A stretch of 64,000 bases of DNA from Allolobophora icterica (taxonomy: Eukaryota > Annelida > Clitellata > Crassiclitellata > Lumbricidae): assembly GCA_963556255.1 (NCBI GenBank), contig OY744604.1, positions 77,990,236-78,054,235 of the forward strand. The letters are read 5' to 3'. Below, piece by piece: positions 1 through 10,896 of this stretch. The notes beneath the pieces are model-generated. The model saw only the letters and a list, made by a program, of their open reading frames with translations, did not search any database and had not been told where the DNA came from. How positions within the stretch are numbered: position 1 is the first letter of the stretch; each line of letters opens with the position of its first letter. A program made the position numbers and the translations under genes.

Positions 1-51
1 AATTTACTTTTCCTTCTGCAATTCGCTTGTTGTCGTTGCTGTTTGTTTCAG

Positions 52-602
52 TTGAATCTCTTCAGTGCCACGAGTGTGACGATTGTACGCCAGCAAGGGC
101 ACGTAATAGCTCTGTTCGGCCATGCAGGAAGACTAGTTCAGGTCAAGAAGCTTATGGCTGCTACAAATCGATCGAATACAGATTCACAGGTACACGCGAC
201 ATTATTTAACCTTCAGACCAGAGAGCAAGTATACTGAATTCGAGTTTGTATTGGATTCAAATTCAACTTATCGACTTATGCATGTTTTCTGTTACTCCAG
301 CGATACACGTGCATTATAAATCAGGCCGACATTCTTTATCGTTGCGGATTTAAATTAGAGCCATTTTTACATTTGATGAAGACTTATAGCTTAGTGCTCT
401 AACGGTGTTTTGTTTTGCAGCTACTCAGGAGAAGATTATAACCAGGATATCAGCGGCTTGCTCTAACTATCCGGGCATGAGACCTTATTGCGTTAACGAT
501 ACTCGTGGTTTTAGTTATTGTGCTACATTCTGTTACTCTGATGGCTGCAATAAACCAGTCGAATATCCGAATACACCAATTTTGGAATCAAGTTTCATTT
601 GA
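52..602 (+). CDS. Ly6/uPAR-like secreted cysteine-rich protein, gene A (exons 2-3; exon 1 lies before the window)
   Basis: Exon 2 is 52-189 and exon 3 is 421-602, ending in TGA. Exon 2 follows a TTTGTTTCAG acceptor and ends CACAG/GTACAC. Exon 3 follows TTTTGTTTTGCAG. Both introns are phase 1, the usual arrangement in Ly6 genes. The visible mature part begins VESLQCHEC and contains ten cysteines. It ends with CYSDGCNKP, the cysteine-plus-asparagine signature of the three-finger (Ly6/uPAR, LU) domain. There is no hydrophobic C-terminal tail, so a secreted rather than GPI-anchored product is inferred. It matches exons 2-3 of gene E exactly, so the missing exon 1 is probably like that at 47926. 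Its function is unknown: LU proteins include receptor ligands, complement regulators and toxins, and nothing here chooses among these. Confidence 0.8.
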
Positions 603-2615
603 CAGTTATGGAAGTGAACATCTCTTAAATTTGTTTCTATTTAATAAGTCAGCCATGAAGGCTGAATGAGTTCTTTGTTCGATAGTTCAATTCAGATTCC
701 TAAATTCAAATTTCTCTAGAAAACATGTAGGTCCTAGGTTAAATACACCGTGCTAAATTTGCATTTTGTATTCACTTGTTCTTTGTTCCAACTTAAACGG
801 TTTCATCAGAAGTCCTTTCACTTCATGGGCGTTTATAGCGGTTCCTTTTTACGTGTAGGCCATGTGCAAACAGTGCAAACCAATGATGGTAGAGTTATGT
901 TAGTGGCATTTTATGTGAATAATAACTGAACGTGTCACAGCACTTCCCTAGAATTGTCTAGAATTGGAGCTGCCAGAGATGTAAGGAGAAAAGGATGTAT
1001 CAGAATACGATTTGTGGGAAAAGAAATGTTTTGGTCCTTGCAAAAAGCAGTGCACTCTAGCGAATGTGTATGCTGTTCAACAAATAAAAAATAGCAGGGA
1101 ACAAATTATGTAATGCAGTCAGTCTGCCATTGTGGTTAAGCATACTAATCTTACAAAATCCCAAATGTGCGTTAAAGATGTGGACCAAATTATTGTATGA
1201 TTGAATATGCGACAGGTGTATTCAAGTGTTGAAAATATTATAGGCTTATATTCCTGTATTCCTAAGCACAATAATTTGTCATTCTGGACCTTGAGGTGCC
1301 CAAAAGGGATCGGAGCAAGTTCTAGTTGTAATTATGACAATTTATTACCCTTCTCTGTAACAAGTTACACAGTAAAACACATCTTAGACTGTTTTTCAAA
1401 CATGAAGAGTTTCAGCAATTTTAATGGAGATGGGTAGGTTGTTCCGGGAATGCGGACCAGCAGCGATCGTCCATTTTAGTCCTAGAAAACATGCTAGATT
1501 GCTGAATAATAGCCGAGTTGGAAAAACTTTCGCATGGATCGAGATAATAGATGCACATTCCCGATGCTCCTTCTTTAACATCCCTCAATAGTTAGTGCTG
1601 CTCCAGAGTATACGATTGTGCTCTTTGTTCCTGTCTCATTCATGCCAGTTGAGTCGTCGTATAGTGCGTTGTGCATCACATGCATTGCACATACATGCTT
1701 TGGGACTTGACACTGTTCACTATTTCGACACGAACCAGGAACACCAAACGGTCAACCCTAAACCGGATCAATTTTGTTATGACACAGCGTCGTTAAACTG
1801 AAACTACTACTACTCCCTCTAAGGAAGTGGTCAAGCGTAACATCTGCCCACACACTTGAATGTAATATAACCATGAGACCAGAGAGTAAGTATGTAATAA
1901 GATATATATATATATATATACAATTTTAAGGGCACTTATTGTTAGTTTAGTTTGAAAGAAACGTCAATCAGATACTGTGCTAACAATGGCTCTAAAGTCT
2001 GCGCTCAACAACTTAAAGTACAGAATCGTATTTCTCATCGCGGCCTGTGTGGCCAATCATGATTTATCCAAGTTAAAATATGCAGAAAATGATGCATTGA
2101 AATTTGGAATTTTGCAGATTTAAATGAAAAATTAATTAGCTGTTCTGAGTGGGAAGACGTGAGCAACAATTTCTAAAAAATTTTAATTTCTCACTTAATT
2201 TCAGATTTTGCGAACTTTTCAGTTAACTACTAAGGACATGTTTTAATATATAAAACTAGAATCGCTTCAACTTTTTCGATGCATGCACCAATAAAGTTAG
2301 GCAATGCTACCACAATCCGAGAAAAAGGTGTGTTCCGTTTCAAGCAATTTTGAGCAAACTGTGTTTACGGTAACTACGTGGCATTTCTGAGAAACCAAGC
2401 AATACAAAACTTTCCTCATATTGCGTGGATCAAGATTAAATATGGCCACATTAAATACTACTTTCTTGAGGTCAGCGAGTAATGTAATGAGTTGCGGTAT
2501 GACACATCACCATTATTCTCAATAAACGAAGTAATAACAATAACGGACTACAGCTCTTTGTAGCATGTGAAAGTGATTCAGAAATTACTTTTAAATACTG
2601 GTGTAATTACTCATG
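603..2615 (+). other. 3' flank of gene A, paralogous to the flanks of genes B and D
   Basis: No gene was found here. The sequence after the stop (TCAGCCATGAAGGCTGAATGAG and beyond) is recognisably shared with 20958-21650 after gene B and 39215-42700 after gene D, so the duplicated unit included at least 2 kb of 3' flank. Short frames at 1201, 1396 and 1595 are not kept in the paralogues and are treated as chance. A TA dinucleotide run lies near 1903-1921. No convincing AATAAA lies close to the stop; the first clear one is near 1083. Confidence 0.6.
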
Positions 2616-3180
2616 GGCGGCGATCTAAGGGAGGCGGGCGGATATGTTCCCCCCACCTTTAAGAGTGTGGGGCACGCCATGCATGTGTCTCCCCCAAATT
2701 TTGAAGAAAGATTGAAAAAGGGCCGCAAATGGAACTGCGTGTGAGGGTTTTCACAGCCTTTTTTGACGAGATGAGGTAAAAATGAAATTTATCAGGAGAA
2801 AATGACCCCCCGAAAATTCTCAGGAAAAGTATCATTTCGAAAAAAGATGCTGAATGTTGTGGACTGATGTTCTAAAAGGTAATGCGAGACGGCAAAAAGT
2901 CGTAAAACCGGTGAAGGACTTAAAAAGGGTCATCAAGGTTTTGAGAGAGATGAATAAAGAAAAAAGTTGTAAATTTTAGGAAAAGGTGACTGAGAAAGTT
3001 TAAGGAAAAGGTCAATGACTGAAAAAAGTCAACTTTTTTCGGAGATGAGTTGTGGGAAAAGTGTTGAACTTTTTCGTGGAATGTCTCGTAAGAAATTTTT
3101 TGGCGAAAAATTCCTTTAAAAAGGTCATCAACCAGACCAAGGCCGACTTTGTCCCCCACCTCTCAGACAAGATCGCCGCC
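2616..3180. mobile_element. Non-autonomous DNA transposon with GGCGGCGATCT inverted ends
   Basis: The left end GGCGGCGATCT is matched by AGATCGCCGCC at the right end, and purine-rich sequence sits just inside each end. The interior is a degenerate tandem array of AAAAAGGTCATCAAC-like units. Similar units occur inside the MITEs at 4039-4460 and 17308-17650. I could not read a clear target-site duplication, so the superfamily is unassigned. Frames across the interior are products of the repeat. The second copy is at 54791-55355. Confidence 0.55.
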
Positions 3181-3514
3181 ACTGTAGTTATAAGACCTAT
3201 TTGATATTTGGTAGGAATGTAAGAAATTTTGTAACAGTCCGGGAACCATAGACATTTCATAGGCAAATTGTACATCTTATATCTTATTCTACAAATTAAC
3301 ACGAACCCAGAGTCAACCGTTAAGGTTAGCACAGAGTATGGAATTAGAAACTGAGGTAGGCTATTTCACAAACTGTCTTTTTCTGGGACACTAACCGTAA
3401 GAACGAATGCCTACAAATATGACTTTGTAACTTCCCTAACTGAATTACTATTCATTACGGTGCTCTATTGGTTCTCGAAAAGATGCAACGCCGATCTATT
3501 AATTAAACTGAGTA

Positions 3515-3775
3515 ATGTGGCGGTCATCCAGGGAAGAGCTGCAATATTTTATTGTGAATTGCAAAAGAGATAACGTTTTCACCAAACTATTCTGGGGAAT
3601 ATCTTTTAATAATCCTATGGATGACATGATCATTCACACTGGGAACAGACTGACGACAGAGATAGCAAAATTCTTTAGTATTGAAGCCAGCCGCAGAGAA
3701 GAATTTAGGAAGGGGGATTTTGCAAGAGAATTTGTCGAAATATGGAAACGATTTGGTGAACGTTTAAGCTATTGA
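3515..3775 (+). other. Isolated 86-codon open frame, function not recognised
   Basis: This frame has ordinary protein-like composition with mixed charged and aromatic residues, unlike the repeat-derived frames nearby. An in-frame TGA lies three codons before its ATG, so it would be a single exon or a short ORF. I recognise no family or motif. The paralogous flank of gene D near 42700 does not obviously retain it. It recurs at 55690-55950 only because of the 52-kb duplication. It is most likely a chance ORF or a transposon fragment. Confidence 0.2.
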
Positions 3776-4038
3776 AATGAGAGAAACACTATAGTGATTG
3801 AGAAAACAATCATTACGATCATATATATGAAATATATTTTTATTATCGTATTCGGTAGGTGGCGGAAGAGGAGCAGATGTTCCTTTTCAAGTGAATTGAT
3901 GCATGTATAAGTTCGCGCCTTATTGCAAGGGATGCACGTGTCGCATTATAAGACTTAACTAAAATACAATCATAAAAAACAAAGTATGATATGTAATAAC
4001 TCAGTCTGTTAACGTCTCATTTTCACAGGTACATCAAG

Positions 4039-4460
4039 CAGTGTTTAATCTAGTCCCCCTCTTATAGGGGAAGAAAACAAGGTTTGTGGGCGGGGGACCG
4101 CCAAGGGCGACCTTTTGGGGAAATTTTAAAGACTTTTTGGCATTTCATCTTACAAAAAACGTGACGACCTTTTTTAGTCATTTGTCCACAAAAGTTTTAT
4201 TTTCATGACTTTCTTTCGGAAATCATCTCTGAAAATGATGTGACGACCTTTGTTTCAGGAATTCATCTCTCACAAACTTTCATATATCTTACTCTATTAT
4301 TTTCTTCTTATATTACTCAACTCTGGGGTGGCCAAACATGCATCCTGGGGGAATATTAATTCCCCAAAAAGGTGTCTACATTAAAATATTGCTGGCCTCT
4401 GGGAAAACATAAATCCTGGGGTGAGGAATTCCCGCCAAAAGACGTCTAGATTAAACACTG
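4039..4460. mobile_element. MITE with perfect 15-bp terminal inverted repeats
   Basis: The element begins CAGTGTTTAATCTAG and ends with the exact reverse complement CTAGATTAAACACTG. It is flanked by TACATCAAG on the left and TACTTCAAG on the right, a duplication of 8-9 bp with one mismatch. This size and the CAGTG termini suggest hAT, although a 9-bp Mutator-type duplication is not excluded. The interior holds degenerate units of the AAGGTCATCA type. No coding capacity is seen. The second copy is at 56214-56635. Confidence 0.75.
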
Positions 4461-4733
4461 TACTTCAAGGCCACACTCTGTCAGATCTTTGAGCTGGAAC
4501 TCACATCAAGGGATAGGAAGTCCATTCAAGCACCAAGCAGATAATTACATTACCCCTAATCATCAGTTCAATATTTCCATATTTCTATTCAGTATATTTC
4601 TAGTACAGTAGTGTATAATATATTTAACTTTAAATGTTACACTCCCAAGTATGATATCTAATAATCAGGTCTGTTAACATCTTATTTTCACAGTCCATTC
4701 AATCCACAAGCAGGTGATTATATTGCACCTAAT

Positions 4734-4999
4734 CAGTGCTTTTTCGCTGGAAAATAAGGTTCCGGAACGGAACAATAGGTTCCGGAACGCAATAATTATG
4801 GGCGGGTTAAATCCCGAGAAACACTGGATTAGGGGTTGGGAGGGGTCACAATAAACACCGAAAACAGTTCAAAACACTGAAATTAAATGAAAATAACTAA
4901 ATTATTGTTTTTATTATTAAAATAAATAAATTATTTTTTAGTATCTGAAAAAAGGTGACGCAACGCCGTTCCGGCGCGTTCCGGTTGAAAAAAGCACTG
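4734..4999. mobile_element. hAT-type MITE (CAGTGCTTTTT family)
   Basis: The element begins CAGTGCTTTTTCGC and ends GAAAAAAGCACTG. It is flanked by CACCTAAT and CACCTATT, an 8-bp duplication with one mismatch, the hAT pattern. Inside are GGTTCCGGAACG-type palindromic units near both ends. Relatives lie at 24653-24790 (truncated) and 49965-50226. The surrounding segment (4648-5060) is itself a diverged duplicate of 3981-4640, which also carries a MITE. The second copy is at 56909-57174. Confidence 0.8.
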
Positions 5000-5440
5000 C
5001 ACCTATTCATCAGTTCAATATTTCCACATTTCCATCCTGTATGTTTCTAGTACGGCAGTATATAATACACTTAACACATCTTTTAACACATCCTTCTCAT
5101 GCATCATGTGTGCTGAAAGTTATTGAAAATTTAATGTGTTTTGCATCCATTGGCAGTGACGTTCAGATATCGAAATAAACAACAAGTAGCAATCGCATTT
5201 TTCAGTGTTACTTTTTAATCAAGCGTGAAATAGTCTGCCTGTAACTTTTGATTAAATTTTAAGTGAAATTTTACTTTTTAAATACTCTAGTCCGCGAGCT
5301 ATGCCTAGGGAGGACGAGGCCTGATTCCCTGGAAACAGCATAACAACAAATTAATATCTAAGTCCCCGAGGGATCATATGCACCTTGGGGCATAACAAAA
5401 ATAATAATAATAATAACGAGAAGAAAAAGAAGAATGAGAA

Positions 5441-5442
5441 TT

Positions 5443-5530
<88 letters not shown>

Positions 5531-5590
5531 CGATGACGATGACCACGATGATGACGATGATGGTGATGATGACAATGGTGATGACAGTAA
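5441..5590. repeat. GAT trinucleotide microsatellite
   Basis: This is a nearly pure GAT run of about 90 bp followed by an interrupted GAC/GAT tail. Translated, it gives long poly-Asp or poly-Ile frames, which are artefacts. It has the same length in the second copy (57616-57765), which bears on how recent the 52-kb duplication is. Confidence 0.95.
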
Positions 5591-6239
5591 ACCTGCTTTA
5601 TGTACTATAGTGCTGCCCAACTCAATTTACTACTGTTGGTGTGTTTCTTTTCGAGGTTTAGAGCTCACAATCAAACGATTAACCAATATGTAGTGTAATG
5701 TAACTAATACTATACTTTACTACTCAGGACTGAGTTAGCTTTATCATCCGTCATAATTTGTTGCCAGGAACTTCGGAATTAATAATATTATCTCCGCGAA
5801 ATCAGAGAAGATATATGTAAATGCTTTGCTATTATGCTAATGGAAACATGCCATTTTGTAGCTACAATTTGATCATCTATTAATAAATGCCAAGTTCATG
5901 AATGCACATGGACAGACGGTCAACACAGGCATATGATACTTAGATTTAGGATCTGTCACTTAGCCTATACTACTAAATAAGTCTTTGAGGGTGCAAGACT
6001 CACTATTATACGTAATGGTGCCATCGTAAACTCAAGATATCACGTCGGTACGGGCAAATCCTTTATCCCATTACCCGTAACCCTATCCAATCCGTGAAAT
6101 ACTTTCCCGACCCGTACCCGATCTGCAGATACAGGTCGGGAACGGGTGCACCCGCGGTACGGGAATAAGCTTACTCGAAGGTCCATAAAACAAACATAAT
6201 ATAAACACAAACATCAGTAGTTACATAGAGGCATAGTAC
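5591..6239. other. Intergenic sequence with no recognised gene
   Basis: No coding region was found. Near 6045-6170 there is a GC-rich stretch rich in GGTACGGG and CCCGACCCG, partly self-complementary, which looks like a small degraded foldback element; its ends cannot be fixed. Confidence 0.4.
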
Positions 6240-6445
6240 AAACATACATACATAGATACATAAATACTTACATACATACATGCATACATAAATACATACA
6301 TGCATGCATACAAACGCAAAACTTCCTTACTTACCTACATACATGTATACATTAATACATACACGAATGCTTATATACATGCATACATACGTACATACAT
6401 GCATACATACGTACATCCATGCATATATACACAAATGCATACATA
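6240..6445. repeat. CATA tetranucleotide microsatellite
   Basis: This is an imperfect CATA/CATG run upstream of gene B. Related CATA runs precede gene C (24190-24640) and gene D (from about 31640), so the run belongs to the duplicated 5' flank of the array. Frames translated across it are artefacts. The second copy is at 58415-58620. Confidence 0.9.
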
Positions 6446-6459
6446 TGCATTATGCATGC

Positions 6460-7313
6460 GCCCTTTGCGCATGGCAGAAGCCATGCTATGCTGGCTGTTG
6501 ACAGTCGTGTATGTCATTATGGCAAATCATTTGTCTCAGAATTTGATCGATAAATCTAGCATGTTTGGGGAACTACTGCTGCTGATTCTCCGTACCAGAA
6601 TGATTTCTCGTTTTGGTTGCACGTTTTCGTAACGTTTCCGTGACTGCAATGGTCCACCTCCAGATCGAGAGGGGCAAACGTTTCAGCTGACGGTCAAGCA
6701 TAGCTAAGACAAAATGACATGCTTACGCAGTTTTCTTTTTGGAACTTTTGACGAGCAGGAGCAATGGCTGAGCGAGTCTTTAAAGCGGCACCAGTTGTCA
6801 ATCACAGAATGCTTACACTCGTAGGAATTCTGTTCGACGCTCGACCGATACCTATTCTTCGTGAGGGACTACCTGTTGGTGGTTCGAGGTGATTTCTGGA
6901 CGCCGTGTCATCTGTGATGGAGCTCTGGATGATGAGACAACCGCGACCTATCGGCGGCGGAGTACACAGGCTATTATCGTTCCTCATTTTCAATTCTACG
7001 TGTTGAGAAACTCCGAACTTCCTTCCTGACAACTCTGTTTGTTTGGATCAGAGTGTGCATGCAAGCCTGACACTGTTAACTTCTCTAGTGGTCTCAGATA
7101 TGTTTGTTAAGCGGAGAACGACTGGTTACTTGTAATCGCGGTTTTAACAGGAAAAAACGTTCTGAGCAAGTTGTCTCTTATGGGATTGGAGAAAGTTACT
7201 ATCCACACAAAAGCACTCAACCAAACAGTAGTTGTGGTCGATGTATCGCATTCTGAAAGGATCTCGCGTCGATGAATTTTAAATAATGCATGATTATTAT
7301 TTAATACACAAGG
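6460..7313 (+). other. Conserved 5' flank block of the Ly6-like array (gene B copy)
   Basis: This non-coding block (GCATGGCAGAAGCC, then CGTTTTGGTTGCACGTTTTCG, then TGACGGTCAAGC) is shared with 25265-25985 before gene C, 33668-34450 before gene D and 46690-47480 before gene E. It shows that each duplication unit carried about 1.5 kb of upstream sequence. No gene is seen in it. It may contain distal regulatory elements, but that is inference. Confidence 0.7.
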
Positions 7314-7743
7314 CATCTATCCTCAAACACAGAGACTCAGCTATTGTATGTAAAAGAGGCAGATTCGAAAATGCACGTCTCGAGTTGGTAATGAAGCGAC
7401 TGAGCAGAACGAACAATTGAACATCTATCCTCAAACACATAGACTCAGCTATTGTATGTAAATAAGCAGATTCGAAAATGCACGTCTCGAGTTGGTAATG
7501 AAGCGACCGAGGAGAACGAACAATTGAACATCTATCCTCAAACACATAGACTAAGCCTATTGTATGTAAATAAGCAGATTCGAAAATGCACGTCTCGAGT
7601 TGGTAATGAAGCGACTGACAGAACGAACAATTGAACATCTATCCTCAAACACAGAGACTCAGCGTATTGTATGTAAATAAGCAAATTCGAAAATGCACGT
7701 CTCGAGTTGGTAATGAAGCGACTGAACAGAACGAACAATTGAA
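7314..7743 (+). repeat. Four tandem copies of a 107-108-bp upstream segment
   Basis: The units start at 7314, 7422, 7529 and 7636, each beginning CATCTATCCTCAAACACA and ending GAACAATTGAA. Each contains ATGCACGTCTCGAGTTGG. The equivalent segment is single-copy before genes C, D (35590-35690) and E (47490-47600), so the amplification is specific to gene B. It lies about 270-700 bp upstream of the predicted start site. Short frames across it are repeat artefacts. The second copy is at 59489-59918. Confidence 0.9.
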
Positions 7744-7866
7744 AATACACGCAGGTGTTTATTTTGCACTTACAGGCTCAGCAGGTAATAAGACGGTTTC
7801 TTCTCATTTACTTGAACTCAGGCACAGATGGGGACTGAATTGAAAACCATCAAGATTAATCGCTCA

Positions 7867-8062
7867 ATGCAAATCAAATTCTAAAGCACAGCTGGGAACC
7901 GAATTCAAAAACCACCAAGATAAATCACTTAATGCAAATCAAATTTTAATACCAACAAATAGGCTTGTTGAATTTGTATATAAGTATTCAGCTTACACAC
8001 GTCGTCGTGCAGACTGTTCTCGACCTGTGACTCAAGTATCGTGTTTCTTCACCTACAGGAAC
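7867..8062 (+). promoter_or_regulatory. Gene B core promoter: two octamer sites, TATA box, 5' UTR
   Basis: Octamers ATGCAAAT lie at 7867-7874 and 7932-7939, and a TATATAAG box at 7977-7984. The block ACACGTCGTCGTGCAGAC follows, with a likely start near 8008-8012 about 30 bp below the TATA box. The same layout is kept before genes C, D and E, which supports function. ATGCAAAT is the classical POU-domain factor site; that this array is POU-controlled is inference. Confidence 0.7.
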
Positions 8063-8120
8063 ATGGCGCAGTTGTTTGGAACGATTTGCTTGGTGATATG
8101 CATATCTTGCATAATATCAG
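8063..8120 (+). CDS. Ly6/uPAR-like gene B, exon 1 (signal peptide)
   Basis: ATG follows CAGGAAC, a good initiation context. The exon encodes 19 residues (MAQLFGTICL, then a hydrophobic core ending CIIS) and ends at CAG/GTTTGA in phase 1. This is a signal peptide; cleavage is expected close to the start of exon 2 (VE-S/T-L). The next compatible acceptor in the array is exon 2 at 19219. Intron 1 would therefore be about 11.1 kb and contain the large inverted repeat, a SINE and a LINE. Predicted protein length is 129 residues. The link between this exon and exons 2-3 rests on order and phase, not on transcript data. Confidence 0.75.
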
Positions 8121-8310
8121 GTTTGACTTTAGCAGTCTTTAAACTTACACGTGATGAAATAATGAGAAACTAAAATACAGCATGCTAAATGTAGAACCTA
8201 CTTCATTCTGAAAATGGCTGGAATGCAGCTTTCAATGGGCTTAATGCCAGAGACAAGGTACACTGCGAGCGATTAGCCAAATTTTTGCCAGTATAATTTA
8301 AATCGCTCTT

Positions 8311-8334
8311 AGGACAAGACATATGTCTTGTCCT
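8311..8334. repeat. Perfect 24-bp palindrome in intron 1 of gene B
   Basis: AGGACAAGACAT is followed directly by its exact reverse complement ATGTCTTGTCCT. The paralogous introns of genes D (near 36236) and E (near 49078) have only one half (AAGACAAG, then unrelated bases), so the palindrome arose in the gene B lineage. The second copy is at 60486-60509. Confidence 0.9.
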
Positions 8335-8454
8335 ATGTTTCGCTACAAAATTAAACAGAGGAAGATGCAAAATCTTTGCGCTTTCTGAGCAACGTATATG
8401 CGACCGTTAACATGCATTTGTTACGACACGCCAACAGACAAGACTGGACTGGTC

Positions 8455-8649
8455 CCATCGGGGAGGGGAATAGAGTAATGGTAGCACTGATGACCAGGAA
8501 AGCATCAGACCGCGGGTTCGAAACTCGTAGCCCCAATCTAGGGCGGCACCTTGCATGGCTGCCAAAACGTGCGTTTAATTAAGATCTTCACCATACTGTC
8601 ATGTTTCAATGTAATCTTACTGCGTACTTGTCAGTTTGAATTAATAAAG

Positions 8650-8721
<72 letters not shown>

Positions 8722-8735
8722 GTTATTATTATTAC

Positions 8736-8798
<63 letters not shown>

Positions 8799-8868
8799 TA
8801 TTATTATTATTATTTTTCTTATTATTACAAATGTTATTATTATTATTATTTACCGCAACTCCCCAGAT
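8455..8868 (+). mobile_element. tRNA-derived SINE with TTA-repeat tail
   Basis: A box A-like TAGAGTAATGG lies at 8471-8481 and a box B-like GGTTCGAAACT at 8515-8525. The spacing is typical of an internal Pol III promoter. An unrelated body of about 110 bp and a long ATT/TTA tail from about 8651 follow. It interrupts sequence (GACAAGACTGGAC) that continues in genes D and E as an old LINE fragment, so it is an insertion. Head sequence beyond the boxes does not fold as a working tRNA. The second copy is at 60630-61043. Confidence 0.7.
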
Positions 8869-8869
8869 G

Positions 8870-9689
8870 GAATATACCGGTGTAGAGTATCCGGGGGATA
8901 AACCATTTCTATACCACATCGTGTAAAATTATCTTCCGAGGGATACAAATTCACAGGTATAAGGTATTATTGAAAAATGTGAATAATTGATAAATCGTTG
9001 TTGATTTCAAAATCCAAAACCAGAAATACGTAAAGCAAGTGACGCTAAGTGTTTTCAGAAATGTTCAGAGCAAATCAAATAGGTCCAGCAAGTGACTCTT
9101 AGCCTTCTAAGCAATGTTCAGAGCAAAACAAACCGAAGTTGCAGGAGGAAGATTAACCACACGCGGAAGTGACTTTCTTCCCCCTCTCTTGGGAGGGATT
9201 TTTCGGAAAAGAAGCATAACGTTGTCGTGAAACATTTCTCAAGATGTTTTGGCATTTCTGAAGGATCACCGAAGCAATCTCAAAGGCAAAGGCAGTTGCG
9301 TACAGCCCACATGAAGAGCAGTCCTTTTGCTGCTGCCAGGGGAGAACTTTAACATATAGGTTCCCGTTTAAAGAGTGTGTTTAGGTACGCCTTATGACAG
9401 CAATGGTCTTTGACGTCTTTCTATTGTTGTGGATTTTGTGGTGGATGTTTTTCTTCATATTTTTCTTTATATTTCAGCACGAGAAATCTTGCTGAGTTCT
9501 TTCGAGTTGTTTTAAGAATCGGACCTTCAGGCGTTTTCTTAGGTCCCACCGATTTCTGTTGTTTCCGTTGTATACAACACTACTAGATATATTTACATTA
9601 TTTAAAACAAGTTTTCTTTTTCGGTCATTTTTATGTATTTTACATTTTGTTGGTTTTTTAAACAATGCACATCAAAGTTTTATATACAC
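8870..9689. other. Intron 1 of gene B, unassigned sequence
   Basis: No gene or clear element was found. Two short copies of a GCAAGTGACxCTTAG / ATGTTCAGAGCAAA segment lie near 9035-9130. AT-rich DNA leads up to the left edge of the inverted repeat. Confidence 0.4.
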
Positions 9690-9718
9690 TGTAAGTAGTT
9701 AAATAACTGTTTTAATTA

Positions 9719-9819
9719 AGCCAGTTTTTAGCGTCCGACTGTTACTATGAAGCCAAGATCTAGCGTCCGACTGTTGCTATGAAGCCAATATCTAGCGTCC
9801 GACTGTTACTATGAAACCA
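9719..9819 (+). repeat. 32-bp tandem repeat, three units
   Basis: The unit core is TAGCGTCCGACTGTTRCTAT followed by GAAGCCA. Three units lie here and four in the opposite arm (16741-16880), so copy number changed after the inverted duplication. The second copy is at 61894-61994. Confidence 0.85.
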
Positions 9820-10158
9820 GCCCATTCTAACAGAGTATTGTTTCTAATTAATTATATTTAATATAGTTTAATTATATTTAATATATTTTAATATATTTTA
9901 AACCTAATTTGTACTCTTACACGAGTTATTTTAACTATGTTATTGAAACATTTCAGATGTGTATGGTGAATAAACTTATTTCTCACAGCAATTTTGAGTA
10001 GAACCTATATTTAAATTATTTTGAACTTCACCAATTTGTATAGCGTCCTAGCACAGCGAGACTTATTTGAATATTGTATTTGTGTAGCCTATTTGGTTGG
10101 GTATTTAAAATATATATTATGGTATAATCTAAGATATATTGAAAGTTGTACTATTTCG

Positions 10159-10555
10159 CAAACAGACAAACAGAGAAACAGAAAAACAGACAAACAGAGA
10201 AACAGAGAAACAGACAAACAGACAAACAGAGAAACAGACAAACAGTCAAACAGTCAAAAGACAAACAGAGAAACAGACAAACAGACAAACAGACAAACAG
10301 ACAAACAGAGAAACAGACAAACAGTCAAACAGTCAAAAGACAAACAGAGAAACAGAGAAACAGACAAACACACAAACAGACAAACAGACAAACAGACAAA
10401 CAGACAGACAGTCAAACAGTCAAAAGACAAACAGAGAAACAGAGAAACAGACAAACAGTCAAACAGACAAACAGACAAACAGACAAACAGATAAACATAC
10501 AAACAGTCAAACAGAGAAACATGCAAACAGAAAAACAGACAAACAGACGGTCAAC
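10159..10555 (+). repeat. CAAACAGA-type minisatellite
   Basis: This is an array of 8-bp units ACAGACAA, ACAGAGAA and ACAGTCAA with a higher-order period ending CAGTCAAAAGACAAACAGAG. The mirror copy is at 15915-16400. All frames across it (poly Q/T/N/R) are artefacts. The second copy is at 62334-62730. Confidence 0.95.
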
Positions 10556-10569
10556 ATATTTTGACATCT

Positions 10570-10896
10570 TAATAATAATAATAATAATATGGAAGCGTTT
10601 TAAGCAAGAAGAGAGAGAGAGGACCCATGAGCTAACCACGAGGTAGCCATGGATATGATTTGTTAGCAACCTCAGTTTCTTAGACTCGGCATATGAGGGA
10701 AAGGCGGCCAGCCCTAACCCTCACCGTCTCATCTTCCCACCGACAGAGTTCAGTCGGTGTGCTCATTATAGCTGAGCTTGCTATGGGATGCAGCAGGAGT
10801 AGAAATCGAATCAAATTTCTGTCCGGACGGGGATTCGAACCCCCGTCCTCTCCATCGACAGCTTAGCGCGCTAACCACTACGCTATCGTGCATCCC
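10570..10896 (-). mobile_element. tRNA-derived SINE (left arm copy)
   Basis: This is the reverse complement of the SINE at 15571-15898. Read on the minus strand it begins GGGATGCACGATAGCG and has box A TAGCGTAGTGG and box B GGTTCGAATCC. A body of about 230 bp and a short ATT tail follow. It was present before the inverted duplication, since both arms carry it. The second copy is at 62745-63071. Confidence 0.8.

Noticed and set aside
27..209. ATG-initiated 60-codon frame covering exon 2 of gene A
   Set aside because: The real coding part starts at the acceptor at 52. The upstream ATG and the end beyond 189 are intronic. The same holds for the frame at 405, whose coding part starts at 421.
5358..5693. 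Frames coding poly-Asp or poly-Ile
   Set aside because: They are products of the GAT microsatellite.
10021..10646. Four overlapping frames of Gln/Thr/Asn/Lys or Cys/Leu/Val repeats
   Set aside because: They are all translations of the CAAACAGA minisatellite, open in several frames because its units lack stops.
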